A stretch of 64,000 bases of DNA from positions 2,480,001 through 2,544,000 of the forward strand of contig JANTQA010000015.1 in NCBI GenBank assembly GCA_027625915.1, read 5' to 3'. The position numbers and the translations under genes are program-made. The notes under the pieces are model-generated. The model worked only from the letters and a program-made list of their open reading frames with translations. It ran no database searches and was not told where the DNA came from. Position 1 is the first letter of the stretch; each line of letters opens with the position of its first letter. The stretch is from Anaeramoeba flamelloides (taxonomy: Eukaryota > Metamonada > Anaeramoebidae). Of this stretch, positions 47,211 to 58,600 are shown one piece after another.

Positions 47211-48057
47211 TTCGAGATCCTCATTAGAAATTTAGGAAAAAATGTACCAGAAAAAAATACCAACGTAATTTTTTATGGAATAACTTTTTAAAAATGAAAA
47301 ATAAAATCATTTAATATAATAAAAAAGAAATAACAGTAAGAAAAAAAAAGGAATTCAACATGATAATAGTTTTTCTAATCTTATCTTTTAGTAAGGATTT
47401 TTATTTGGTCGTTCATTCATTAAAAATTTGTTGAAAAAAATGTATATTTTTGAGATCTCCTAAACCATAGCCATTCTCAAGGTTTTGAAAATAAAAGAGA
47501 TTTAATTTTTTTTTTGATAATTTGATTGAAAATAATATAAGGAATATTTCTTTGTTGCTAAATTGTTTCTTTTTTTAACTAGCTTTACTTCTTAGTTTTC
47601 AGTTTTCTGTGATTCTGTTTGTGTATCCAATAAAAAATCTTTTGAATTTTTTTTTTTTTAATTTTACTTTTTTACCTGAATGAGGTTAAATATTATCAAT
47701 TATTATTTTTTTTTTTTTTTGTTAATGGACTAATCTCGATTAAATTGTTTTACCCAAATTTAATATAGATTGTGAAAAAAAAAATTGCAATCACTTAGAT
47801 TTGAAAAACTCCTTTTTATTTTCAATATTAAACATATTTTTAGTGAGGTATCTTTATTTGGAAATTGGTAAAAAAAAAAAAAAAAAAAAAAACGAACCCT
47901 TAAAAAAAATACTCTTAAAAATTCCTTGAAAATAACAAAGTAGGGTTAGAGTTGTTTAATAACTTAGTCAATTTAATATAAAAATTTTTACAAAAAATTT
48001 AAAAAAAGGAAATTCAAATTACTAAAAATTATATCTTAATTTCTTTAGATTTTTATA
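47211..48057. other. AT-rich spacer
   Basis: No gene was seen. Long T and A runs lie at about 47649-47660, 47706-47720 and 47871-47892. Confidence 0.45.
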
Positions 48058-48256
48058 TATTCAGTTCCACTTTTAAGGCGCAAAAGTTCTACGAAATTTA
48101 AAGCACAAAAAAATCTCAAATTAATGCACAGAATTCAGATTCTAGTAAAATAATTTGTAAAAAAAAAAATTCTAACAAATTTTGTGCTTTAATTTGAGAT
48201 TTTTTTTGTACCTTAAATTTTGTTGAAATTTTGTGTTATAAAAGTGGAACTGTATG
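48058..48256. mobile_element. Family A foldback element, copy 5
   Basis: The ends TCAGTTCCACTTTTAAGGCG and, inverted, TATAAAAGTGGAACTGTATG are nearly perfect, and the interior AAAAAAATCTCAAATTAATG is mirrored by TTTAATTTGAGATTTTTTTT. The whole 199-bp unit is a palindrome. It is non-coding. Confidence 0.6.
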
Positions 48257-50095
48257 TATATTTTAAAAATGTATATAGATATGCAACATATAAACTTTGT
48301 AAATTAATTACTTTTTAAAAAATAAACATGCCAGGGGAAAAAGATAGTTCGAATTTCATTTTCGGATTTATTTTTTTCTTTTTACTTGATTGAGCTTTGT
48401 TTTTTTTTTTATTTTTGAGATTGCATTTTTACTTTTATTCTTTCCATAAAATGACTCAGATTTCGAAATGTGTGTTTATAAATTTGAAAAAATTTAAAAA
48501 ATGGTTTGATCATCGTTGAAAAAAGAAAAAAAAATACGCTCTTATAGCTCTTGATCTCTTTTTGTTTCTTTGTAGATATTGTTATTGAAAAGGTTAGTAA
48601 TACGAATAAAGTTATGAGCAAAAGCTTGAAAATGTTAATGAAAAATAAAATTGTAGATTATCGAAAATACATGATAAAATAAGGGTGGGGTGAAAAAAAA
48701 ATGTAAAGGCATTTTCATAATCTATTGAATACTGTAATTCATAATCTAAAATATTACAAATTTTATTTTGATTTTTTTTTTTATAAAAAACAGTTCTCAA
48801 AATATTATATCCATACTTTAAACAACAATAAATAATTATTTTTGACATTATTTTGTATTTTCTTTTTTTTTGTTTTTTTGATTGTTTTTTTAAATCTAAT
48901 TTATATGCAAATTTTTTTTTTATTACAAGATCAATAGTCATTTGGTAAAAAGGTATTATTTAAATGTTACTGAAAAAGCAAAAATGATTGTAGTGGTATC
49001 ATATTGAATCCTATTGTATTTTTCTTGAATCTTTTAATTGAAGATCTAGATAAACGTTGTTGTTTTGCTCAATATTTTTATCAAGAATTTGGGTTTTTCT
49101 ATTTTTAAGAAAAGCTATTGATTGGTTAGTTTTGTTTCAAATATATATCAAGTATCATTTTATGTATATTATTCTACTTAATATTTATTGTTTTTTTTCA
49201 AAGTTCAATTATAAATAATAATTGATATTTAAAAAAAATGTTGGGAAACTGTGACTCCAACAAAGTTTAATTACACTTTTTAAACTATAAATGATTCACA
49301 AAAAGTGAATAACAAATCGATACCAAGAATATATAAGAGGAAATAATAATTACTTCATTTTAATTGTTTGAATTTAAATAAATCAGAGACAGCTAAAATT
49401 AAATCCGTATTTCTCAAATACCTAAAGTCTAGTGATAAAACTAGCGGTTGTTTTTAACATTCAGCCATTGTGAAAATTTAACAAATCATTATTGTTATTT
49501 GTATTATTAATGGGAAAAAATTTTTCACAGATTTTTCGATAATTTTCTTTAATCAATTTAGGTTCTCAAAGAAGTAGGTTTGCATTTGAAAGCTCTCTAT
49601 TTTGAAAAGAAAAATATGAAAAAGAAGTGAAATTTTTCCCCATTTGTAGTTCAAAAGCCAGTAAAATATTATTTTCATGTGGATTTAAAAGAAACATATA
49701 AATATTCTGGCAACAACTCATAAACAAGAAAGGAAGCTATTTAAATATACTGTTAATTGTAAAATAATATGATCAAAATTTTCATAAAGTTTTCCAAAAT
49801 AATCACATACCAAAAATTAAAATAAATCAACAAAAGTCCGCAATTTTCTCAATGATGAGAATGAATAATTTAAGCTGGTTTTAAGAATTAAAATTTTGAA
49901 TGTTACCATGATTTTTAAAATCTTTTTTTTGAAATTTGAATGAAAATTTTGTTCCTTTTATTTTGTAACTAATAGTATAGTAAAAAAGAATTATGGGGAT
50001 ACTAAAAGATTAAAAAGTAATTTCTTTGCAGAAAAAAGAGATAAAGATCTGTTTTTGGATTTCTCTCAAAGAAAATCCATTTTAATTCTTAAAGT
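48257..50095. other. AT-rich spacer
   Basis: No convincing gene. Two overlapping minus-strand frames (48941-48612 and 48621-48409) are Lys/Phe-rich and lack a good start for the second. A single family F arm lies at about 49619-49672. Confidence 0.4.
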
Positions 50096-50585
50096 AGAGC
50101 AGTGAAAAAAATACCGGACATGAAAAAAATCCTGGACAAGATTTTTAATTGTGAATATTAGTAAAAATTGATGTGTAATTTCATTTATTTACAATCAAAT
50201 TCCTTTTTTTAAGAATCGAACTTTTTCAATTATAACTCCCCCACTCATTAGAATGGTGATTGATGAAACCACACTTGTTCAAAACACCATTCAATCAATC
50301 AAAAAACAAGAAGAAAAATTATCATTTTCCAAACTCAAGTAAACCTCAATAAAACTCAATTATTTTTCAAAAAAAGTTGATCAACATATGGCTATCAAAC
50401 AATTACTCGAGTATTCTAAAGACACCTTACTTTGATGGACTTTAGGTAGGTTTATTACTAATCTCATAAAAAAATTGGTTATAATAAAGATTACATTGAA
50501 ATTAGACAAAAATTTTACTAATACTCGCAATTCAAAATCTTGTCCTAGGATTTTTTTCATGTCTGGTATTTTTTTCCCTACTATA
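50096..50585. mobile_element. Family G element with about 75-bp terminal inverted repeats
   Basis: The left end AGCAGTGAAAAAAATACC then GGACATGAAAAAAATCC is matched inverted at the right (GGATTTTTTTCATGTCTGGT then ATTTTTTTCCCTACTATA). Pairing continues inward for about 75 bp (ACAAGATTTT, then ...TATTAGTAAAA). It is TA-flanked. A degenerate relative lies at 5212-5560. It ends directly beside the family L copy. Confidence 0.65.
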
Positions 50586-50599
50586 TGTCAAAACCACAT

Positions 50600-51050
50600 G
50601 AAAAAAATGTCACAAAAATTGTAGTCACTTTTATTTACTTGTCAACACTTTATGTTTTTTTGAAATTGTTCTAAATTTTGACAGAAATTATAAGATCAAA
50701 ATTCAACAATTTTCAATTGAAAAGTTCTTACAATATAAACTTCTAAAAAAATGTAAATTAAACAACTATCGACTTTTCATAAAAAGAGTTTCAGGTTTTT
50801 GGAAGCTTACAAATATTTTTCCTTTCAATAACTTTCAAAAATTTCAATTTAATTCAATATGTTCTCTTTTGTAAATTATTCTTTTTTACTCTTTTTTTTT
50901 AGCTTATAAAAGATTTTATCAAGTATTTGAAATTTGAAAAAATATGAAAGAATATCAGAGACTTAAATCTTGCAGGCTGTCAGTCTGAAAGTTCGAAAAA
51001 GTTTTGAAAGTATTTATATGGGTTGTACTATTCTTGTTTTGTAAATCCAA
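50600..51050. mobile_element. Family L element, copy 2, inverted
   Basis: The reverse complement of this segment matches 2131-2600. The stretch 50941-51000 matches nearly every base. One terminal repeat survives in altered form (ACTATTCTTGTTTTGTAAAT near 51028) and the other is lost next to the family G element. Confidence 0.55.
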
Positions 51051-51059
51051 TTAATTTAG

Positions 51060-51230
51060 TTACTGGTATTTGAATTCTAAATGGGAAAAAATTTTCATTT
51101 CCTTTTTCATATTTTTCTTTTCCATACATTGAGAATTTTCAAAGAGTGTTGTGATTTGTGGCTTTGTTTGAAAAAGGAAATTGAAAATCAAGTGAAAATT
51201 ATTTCAATTTCTTCTACAAATGCCAGTAAT
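51060..51230. repeat. Family F foldback, copy 2
   Basis: TTACTGGTATTTGAATTCTA at the left and the inverted arm ending CAAATGCCAGTAAT at the right enclose about 170 bp. An overlapping 73-codon plus-strand frame is explained by the repeat. Confidence 0.45.
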
Positions 51231-51435
51231 ATTTTTTTAATCATTAACTTTCATTCAAGGAATCACCTGAAAATCCAATACGGATCTGAACCAAGACTGT
51301 AACGGTGTCTTTCTATATTCAAATCCCCTTACCTGAAAAAAAAAGAGTTAAATTTTTGTACGGGGTTAGTGTTTGTTAAAATGTATAATTTTCCTCGCAT
51401 TAGGATAATTCACATTTACCCAAATTAATAAAGAT

Positions 51436-51540
51436 TTTTATAAGATGATAAACATTCCAGAACTCCAAATTCTTTGTGCCATTTTATTCATTATAGTTCT
51501 TGTATTAGGTTATTTAAAACTCTCTAGTTGCATAAAAAAG
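51436..51540 (+). CDS. Possible first exon with membrane anchor (low confidence)
   Basis: From the ATG at 51446 the frame reads MINIPELQILCAILFIIVLV then LGYLKLSSCIKK, ending at AAAAAG|GTAAATAGG, a good splice donor. It looks like an N-terminal signal anchor exon. I could not find a following exon; a family F foldback starts about 70 bp downstream. It may be a relic of a disrupted gene or chance. Confidence 0.2.
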
Positions 51541-51611
51541 GTAAATAGGTGAATTGAAATAAGAGACGGTTAAGAATTGTATCAAATTTCTTTTCTAATC
51601 AACTTCTTGTC

Positions 51612-51779
51612 TTATTGGTATTTGAATTCTAAATGGAAAAAATTTTCATTCATTTTCCAATTTCCTTTTTCAAACAGAGTCACAAATTACAAACTTCTTT
51701 GAGTACTCGATTTATTGAAGAAAAAAAACAGAAAAAGAAAGTCAAAATATTTTCCCGTTTAAATTCAAATAATGTAATG
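51612..51779. repeat. Family F foldback, copy 3
   Basis: The left arm TATTGGTATTTGAATTCTAA is nearly identical to the copy at 51060, and the inverted right arm ends near TTCAAATAATGTAATGG. Two copies in the same orientation lie within 560 bp. Confidence 0.45.
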
Positions 51780-52670
51780 GACGAAAAGGTGGTCTCAAGC
51801 AAGAAAGAAAACCACAATATTTTCATGGTAATAAGGGTTCTTTGAAGAATGATGACCTTTATAGTTTGGTAACAGTCAAAAAAATAATTAAAACGAGAAA
51901 AACTCTGTTTAAAATTGAAAAGAAAAGTTTTTGGCTTCGGAAACCTCTTTCAAAAATTAAAAAAAAAATAATAGATCAAATTTTCTAAAACTGTGAAAAA
52001 ATTTCGCAAGTTGTAAAAAGCAAATCAAGACTACCAACCAACAAATATAAACAAATTGACTTACTAAGTCAAATTATTAATGTTATTCTTTTTTTCAAAT
52101 AATACAACTCCTTTTTTCAGTTAAACATTTCAGTTTATAAAGTTCTACAAGCTTTTTGTTTTGGAAAATTTCAATTTTTTCAGTTTCAACCCCTACCATT
52201 GAAAGGAAAGTTTTTGATTGGAGTCCCTTTCAAACTCTCTCGGATTCATTAAAATAGTTGAAAAAACCTTTAACCAAATCAAGAAAAAGTTGACAAAAAA
52301 TAACAAACTTTAATTAAAATCAAACCAAAACAAACTCCTTTACATGGGTTTTCTTCAACTGCCATTTTCATGAAGGTAAAAAAATAATATGAGAATAATT
52401 TCCCTTTCAAAAAAAAATAATTCTATAAAGTTAATCACAAATAACCCAAACAAGTTCCACAACTTTTGTTGTTTGATTTTAAACTTGTATTTTCATCATT
52501 TTATAAAATTCTATCAAATCTCAAAATATTAGATCTTTGAAAAAATAAAGTCAAAATTCAAGACAAACAATACAAAACCAAAAGAAAACTCGAGTTAAAC
52601 AAAATCCATCAAAAAGTTGTCATTTTTTTTTTATTTGTGTTTTTTTACTTTTTTTTTTTTTTTTTTTACA
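51780..52670. other. 5' flank of the giant cytolinker gene
   Basis: No separate gene was seen. The final 60 bases before the ATG at 52671 are almost pure T (52650-52667), which opens a Phe-rich in-frame extension (52617) that I exclude from the protein. Confidence 0.5.
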
Positions 52671-55600
52671 ATGTCTAGTTCCAAAGACATTTATAATCTT
52701 CCGAGGGAAGAACTTCCCAAATGGATTAAAACACAAATTAAAGTTTTTTCAAAATGGGTAAATTTGCATTTGTCTAAACGAAGCCTTGGTGTTGAGGACA
52801 TTCAAACAGATTTTAAATCTGGTGCTAATTTGATAAATTTGATCGAGATACTTAGTGGCGAAACGTGTAAAAAAAGATGGTCTAAAAAGCCTCGATTCAC
52901 AATTCAGTACAGAGAAAACGTTTCAATAGCACTTGATTTCTTGGTCCAAGTTAAAGCATCTAAAACTGGCCTTGTGAATGTTGGTTCAGCTGGTAAATAT
53001 ACAATTATTTTTTCAAAAAAAAAAAAAAAATTTTTTTTTATTATTTTTATTTATTTTTTTTTTTTCTTCTAAAAACTTCCTTTTGAGAGATTTTTTCTAC
53101 TTTTAAGTTTACCAAATTCTTTTTTTGATCTTTTGTTTATGAATAAATTTTTTTTCTGATTTACAAACTTGGTACTTTTTTCACTTCATTCTAAAAAAGG
53201 TTCCTCTTTTCGTTCTCAGATTTACACCATTTTCATTTATTAAAAACCTTTTTATGGACTCGAACGGTTTTAATAAACATGGTTTGGAAAAAAATAAAGT
53301 AAAAAATAAAAAAGATCTAAATTTATTTGTAATTTCTCATACAGCCATTTCCAAAAGTGAATCCAACAACTTTAAAAAATAACTCAAAAATAGTGAGAAA
53401 GAAGAAATTGAACAACCTGTCAAACACTTTTTAAAACCTCTTGTTTTTTTCATTTTGAAACACAATTTTTTTCCTTTAGACCACTTTGTATTCGTTTCAT
53501 AAAAATTTTTCAATACAGCTACCTTTTTGTAAAATCAACTTTCCAGAATTGAAGTGAAAAAAAAAAAAAAAAGGATGTAATTTTCTCAAAGATTTCAAAA
53601 TAAACACCTTTTTGAAAAAAAAAAAAAAAAAATAATTTATACTTTTCCAAACATATCCTTTTTCTTCAAACAACAAACCAAAAAAAAAAAAACAAAAGAT
53701 ATTACTGAAGGAAATTTAAAAATCATCTTAGGGCTTATTTGGATCTTAATTAATAGATACCAAGTTTCTTCTGATAAGAATTCCAACAAAAAGACTAGTG
53801 GGCAAAAAGAGCTCTTAAACTGGATCAAATCGAGATGTGAAGGAAACGAAGACGTGATCATTGGGGGTTTTAAAGACAGCTTCTGCGATGGTAAAGCGTT
53901 TATTACGTTAATTGACAAGCAGAAACCAGGGCAATTAAAAAACACTGACAATATGGAAGACGAAGAGAGGCTAACTTATGCCTTTGATCAAGCCAAGGAA
54001 CTAATGGAGATACCAAAATTATTAGAGCCATCTGACTTAACTGGAGAGGTTGATGATCTATCTGTCATTACCTATTGTTCTTACTACCGCAATTACAGTT
54101 TAGAGAATGAAGATGAGGAACAGGCCGAAGAAAAGAATGTTCCAGAAAAGATTAGTGGTGTTGAATGCATTGAAAGGCAATGTGATTCGCTTCGAATTCA
54201 ATGGGAGGAACCCGAGGAAAAGGAAAACAAGGACATTAAGGAGTATTTTGTCAAAGTCTTGAGAAAGGATAGCAAATCGAAGCCGATTGAACTTAGAACC
54301 ATTGATCCTGAAGTTCTCATTGAGGGATTAGGATCAAATGAAGAAGTGGTCATCACTGTTTGCGGCATTAACGAGAAGGGTGAAGAAGGAGATGAATCAA
54401 AGCCCTTAAAGGTGAAAACCCTGGGCGACGCACCCAAGCCCATCAAGAGCATTTCCTTATTAAGCAAGGTAGCATCAAGAATTGTTGTCAAATGGGAGAA
54501 ACCAGAGAACAGTGGAGGCAAAATTGACAATTACGAAATTGAAATCATCAAGCTCGATGAGAACGACGACGAAGAAGAGCCCATCGTTGCAAATAGCGAT
54601 TCCGAATTATTCAAAATCTCAAATTTGAAACCCTTACAAAAAACCAAAGTTAGAATTAGAGCACACAATGACATGGGCTTTGGCGAATGGTCGGAGCCAT
54701 GTCTGTTTCAATCGTCAAGTGACATTCCATCACAAGTTGAAAACATATATTTGGAAACAGAAAAGACCACAAATGAAAAATTGGTTGTCAAATGGGATCC
54801 ACCAAAGGATAACGGCGAACCAATTGATTATTATCAAGTCAGCATCAAGTCTGGCCAAAGTAAAAAGCCCAAGGTTGTTAAAACAAAGGAACCAATTGTT
54901 GAAATATCTGATTTGATGGTAAACAAAAAAGTGGCAGTTTTAATTAAGGCACATAATGATAACGGATTTGGCAAGGAATCCAAGCCATTTAATTGCCTCA
55001 CAAAAAGTGGTGTACCATTAAAAGTTGATCGTATTTTCTGCTCCAAATTCCAATCAACTAAATTGGATTTGATGTGGAATTCGCCAAAGGACCAAGGATC
55101 GCCAATTGATAAATACAAAGTTGAAGCTATTCCACAAAAATCTCAAGAAAAGGAGAAAAAAGGCAGTGGAAGTGACAGCAGCAGCAGCAGTAGCAGCAGC
55201 AGCAATGACAGTGGTATTGGCAGTGATAGTGAGAAAGTAAAAGAAAAAAAAAAGAAAAAAGAAGACAAAGATAAAGGCGACGAAATAAAAATTTTTGAAT
55301 TTAATGATCCTAAAGGATTGGTAGAAGATCTAAAGCCAAATACAGAGTATTTAATTAAAATATATGCCCACAATAAAAATGGCTTTGGAGAAGCAAGCGA
55401 ACCAAAGGCTTTTAAAACATTAAGTTACATTCCCGATCAAGTCAAGTCAATTAGATGTGTTGAAAAGACTTCAAAGGAATTAACATTAAAATGGAAAGAA
55501 CCAAAAACAAATGGATCTGAAATTGATTTTTATCAAGTAGAAATTAATTTAATTAAAAATGAAGACGATATTGATCTTGATGATGATGATGATGATGTTA

Positions 55601-58600
55601 AATTAAGCGATGACGATTTTGATGAAGAATTTAAAGATGAATTTAAAGATGAATTAAATGAATTAAATGATGAGGAAGCCCAACAAATTATTTTAAGAAG
55701 CAACGAACCAACAATCCAAATTCAGGATTTGGAACCAAATCGTGAATATGAAATTAAAATCAAAGCACATAACGAAAACGGGTACAGTAAAGAAAGTGAA
55801 CCCAAAAAATATGCGACTGTCGGTGATGTACCAGATAAGATCGATATTGTGGATTGCTTAAGACCCAAACCAAAATCCTTTGTCTGCCGATGGGACGAGC
55901 CTAATGAGAATGGTTCGTTTATTGACAGCTATGAAATTGAAATTTTGAATTTAACCAAAAAAGAAAAGTCAAAGGAAAACGAAATTGAGCCCATGGTTAT
56001 TTCCACTGAAGAAACCATGCTCATTATTAATGACTTGGAACCAAATCAAAAATACGAGGTTAAAATTAGAGGACATAACGACAGTGGCTTTGGAGAATTT
56101 TCTGATCCTGTAATTGTCAAAACACCATCCGGCGTACCAGAACAGATGGGATATATTGAATGTGTTGCAAATGAAGCAACCAAGATCAAATTAAAATGGG
56201 ACGAACCCGAAAGCAATGGATCACCAATTGATCGATATTATCTTCAAATTTCGCAAAAGGACAGCACCGATGAACCAAGAATGGTACAATGTGAAGAAAA
56301 CGAAATTGAAATTGATAATTTGGATTCAAATAAAGAATATTCAATTACAGTTACTCCACATAACGAAAATGGCTTTGGTTTAGAATCAGAGCCAACAATA
56401 ATTAAAACCAATACATCAATACCAAGCCAAATAGACTTTATTGAGTGCTATGACACCACTTCAAAATCAACAAAAATCAAATGGGAGGAACCCGAAGAAA
56501 ATGGAGGCGAAGATGTCGATTATTATGAAATTAAAATTAAATTAAACGAGAAAAATCAAGACGAAACAGAAAATGAAAAAAATAAACCAATTATAATTAA
56601 ATCTGAAACAAATAATTGCGAAGCAACAGATTTGTTACCGGGTAAAAAATATACAATCAAAATTAAGGCACATAATGGTAATGGCTATGGCAAAAAGTCT
56701 GATCCTAAGCAATTTAGAACAGAGACTTCAAAGCCAGATCAAATAAGTGAAATAAAATGCGTTGAAAAGGGACCCAAGAAATTAAAATTAGAATGGGAAC
56801 AACCAGAATCAAATGGCCCAAGAATTGATTATTATGAAATTGAATTAATTGAAAAAGATAAAAATAATGAAGATGATGAAAAAAAGAAGAAAGGTAGCGA
56901 TGGAAGCAGCAGCAGCAGCAGTAGTAGTAGTGACAGTGGCAGTGATAGTGAGAAAGAAAAAGAAAAAAAAAAAGGAAAAGGAAAAGGAAAAAAAAAAGAA
57001 AAAGTTAAAAAAATAAAATCCAATAAAAATAATATTAAAATAGAAGATCTCAAACCAAACACTGAATACGAAATTACTGTTAAAGCACATAATTCAAAAG
57101 GATTTGGTGAGCCATCACCAGAATTAAAAGTCAAGACTGAAGGCGATGTACCAGAGCCCATTAAGAATCTTAAATTGGATGAAATTGAATCTTCAATAAT
57201 TCAATTAGAATGGAACGAACCTGAAGATAATGGTGAACCAATTGATTATTATCACATCGAATTATATGAATTATTTAACAACAACATTAATGATGATGAG
57301 AATGATTTTGATGAAGGTGAAATAAATGACGAAATTGACGCAATAACCTTACAAACTGAGGATTGTAATTTAAAAATTGAAGATTTAAAATCAAATCACA
57401 AGTATTTGATCAAAATTAAAGCACATAATGAAAATGGATTTAGCAAAGACAAATACCAAAAATTTAATACATCTTCAAGTAAACCCAACCAAGTCGAAAA
57501 AATTAATTTCCTTGATTTCCAACCAAATAAAATTAGTATTGAATGGGAAAAGCCCAAAGATAACGGCGATCCAATTGATCATTATAAAATTGAACTAACA
57601 AAATTAAATGACTATGATTCCAAACCTGAGGTATTTAAAACACAAGATTTAGATTTCACATTTGAAAATTTGGAACCAAACGAGGATTATTCTATTACCA
57701 TTCAAGGACATAATAGCAATGGGTATAGTAACAAATCAAACCCTGAAACTGCAACCACTGAAGCAGATAAGCCAGATCCAATCGAAAAAATCGACATTAA
57801 GGAAATTGAATCTGAATTTATTGATCTTGAATGGGAAGAACCCAAAAGCAATGGTGAGCCAATTGATTATTATCAGATTGAATTAACTCCAAAAATCAAT
57901 AAGGACGATGAAGATGAAGATGAAGATGAAATTGTAAAGAAAATTAAAGCATTACCAAAGACAATCAAAACACAGGATCCCAAATTGAAAATCGAAGATT
58001 TGAAACCAAATAAGGAATATGAAATCAAAATTAGATCACATAATAAAAAGGGATTCAGCGAAGAAAGCAAACCAATTGAATTTAAAACAATTAGCAAAAT
58101 GCCCGATCCCGTTGAGATAATTGAATCAAATGGAACAACATCAGATCAAATTAATTTAGATTGGAAAGAACCAAATGACAATGGATGTGAAATTGATTTT
58201 TATCAAATTGAAATTAAAAAAAAAAATAATTTCAATGAAGAAGAATTGGAAAAGGAAAAGAAAGATAAAATTGAACCATTAATTTTCAGAAATCAGGAAC
58301 CGTTTATCATTATTGATAATATGGAGCCAAATACTAAATATGAAATTATTGTCAAGGCACACAACGAAAATGGGTTCAGTAAAGATAGTAAAGTCAAAAA
58401 AATCACGACAGAGGCAGATGTACCTAACCAAATCGAAGATTTTGAATTTAGCGATGTGGAACCAGAGGAATTTGAAATTAAATGGGAAAAGCCCAAAGAT
58501 AATGGCGAGCCAATTGATTTTTATGAAATTGAACTTATAGAAAACGAAAACAAAGATGATGAAGATGATGACAATGATGATGATGATGATGATGATGACG

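Noticed and set aside
48409-48941. Two overlapping minus-strand frames as a secreted-protein gene
   Set aside because: The signal-like hydrophobic stretch lacks an ATG, the frames are Lys/Phe-rich low complexity, and no splice sites link them convincingly.
52617-52670. Upstream in-frame Met of the cytolinker (MSFFFYLCFF...)
   Set aside because: The extension is encoded by a T run typical of 5' flanks here; the downstream Met gives a normal CH-domain N-terminus.
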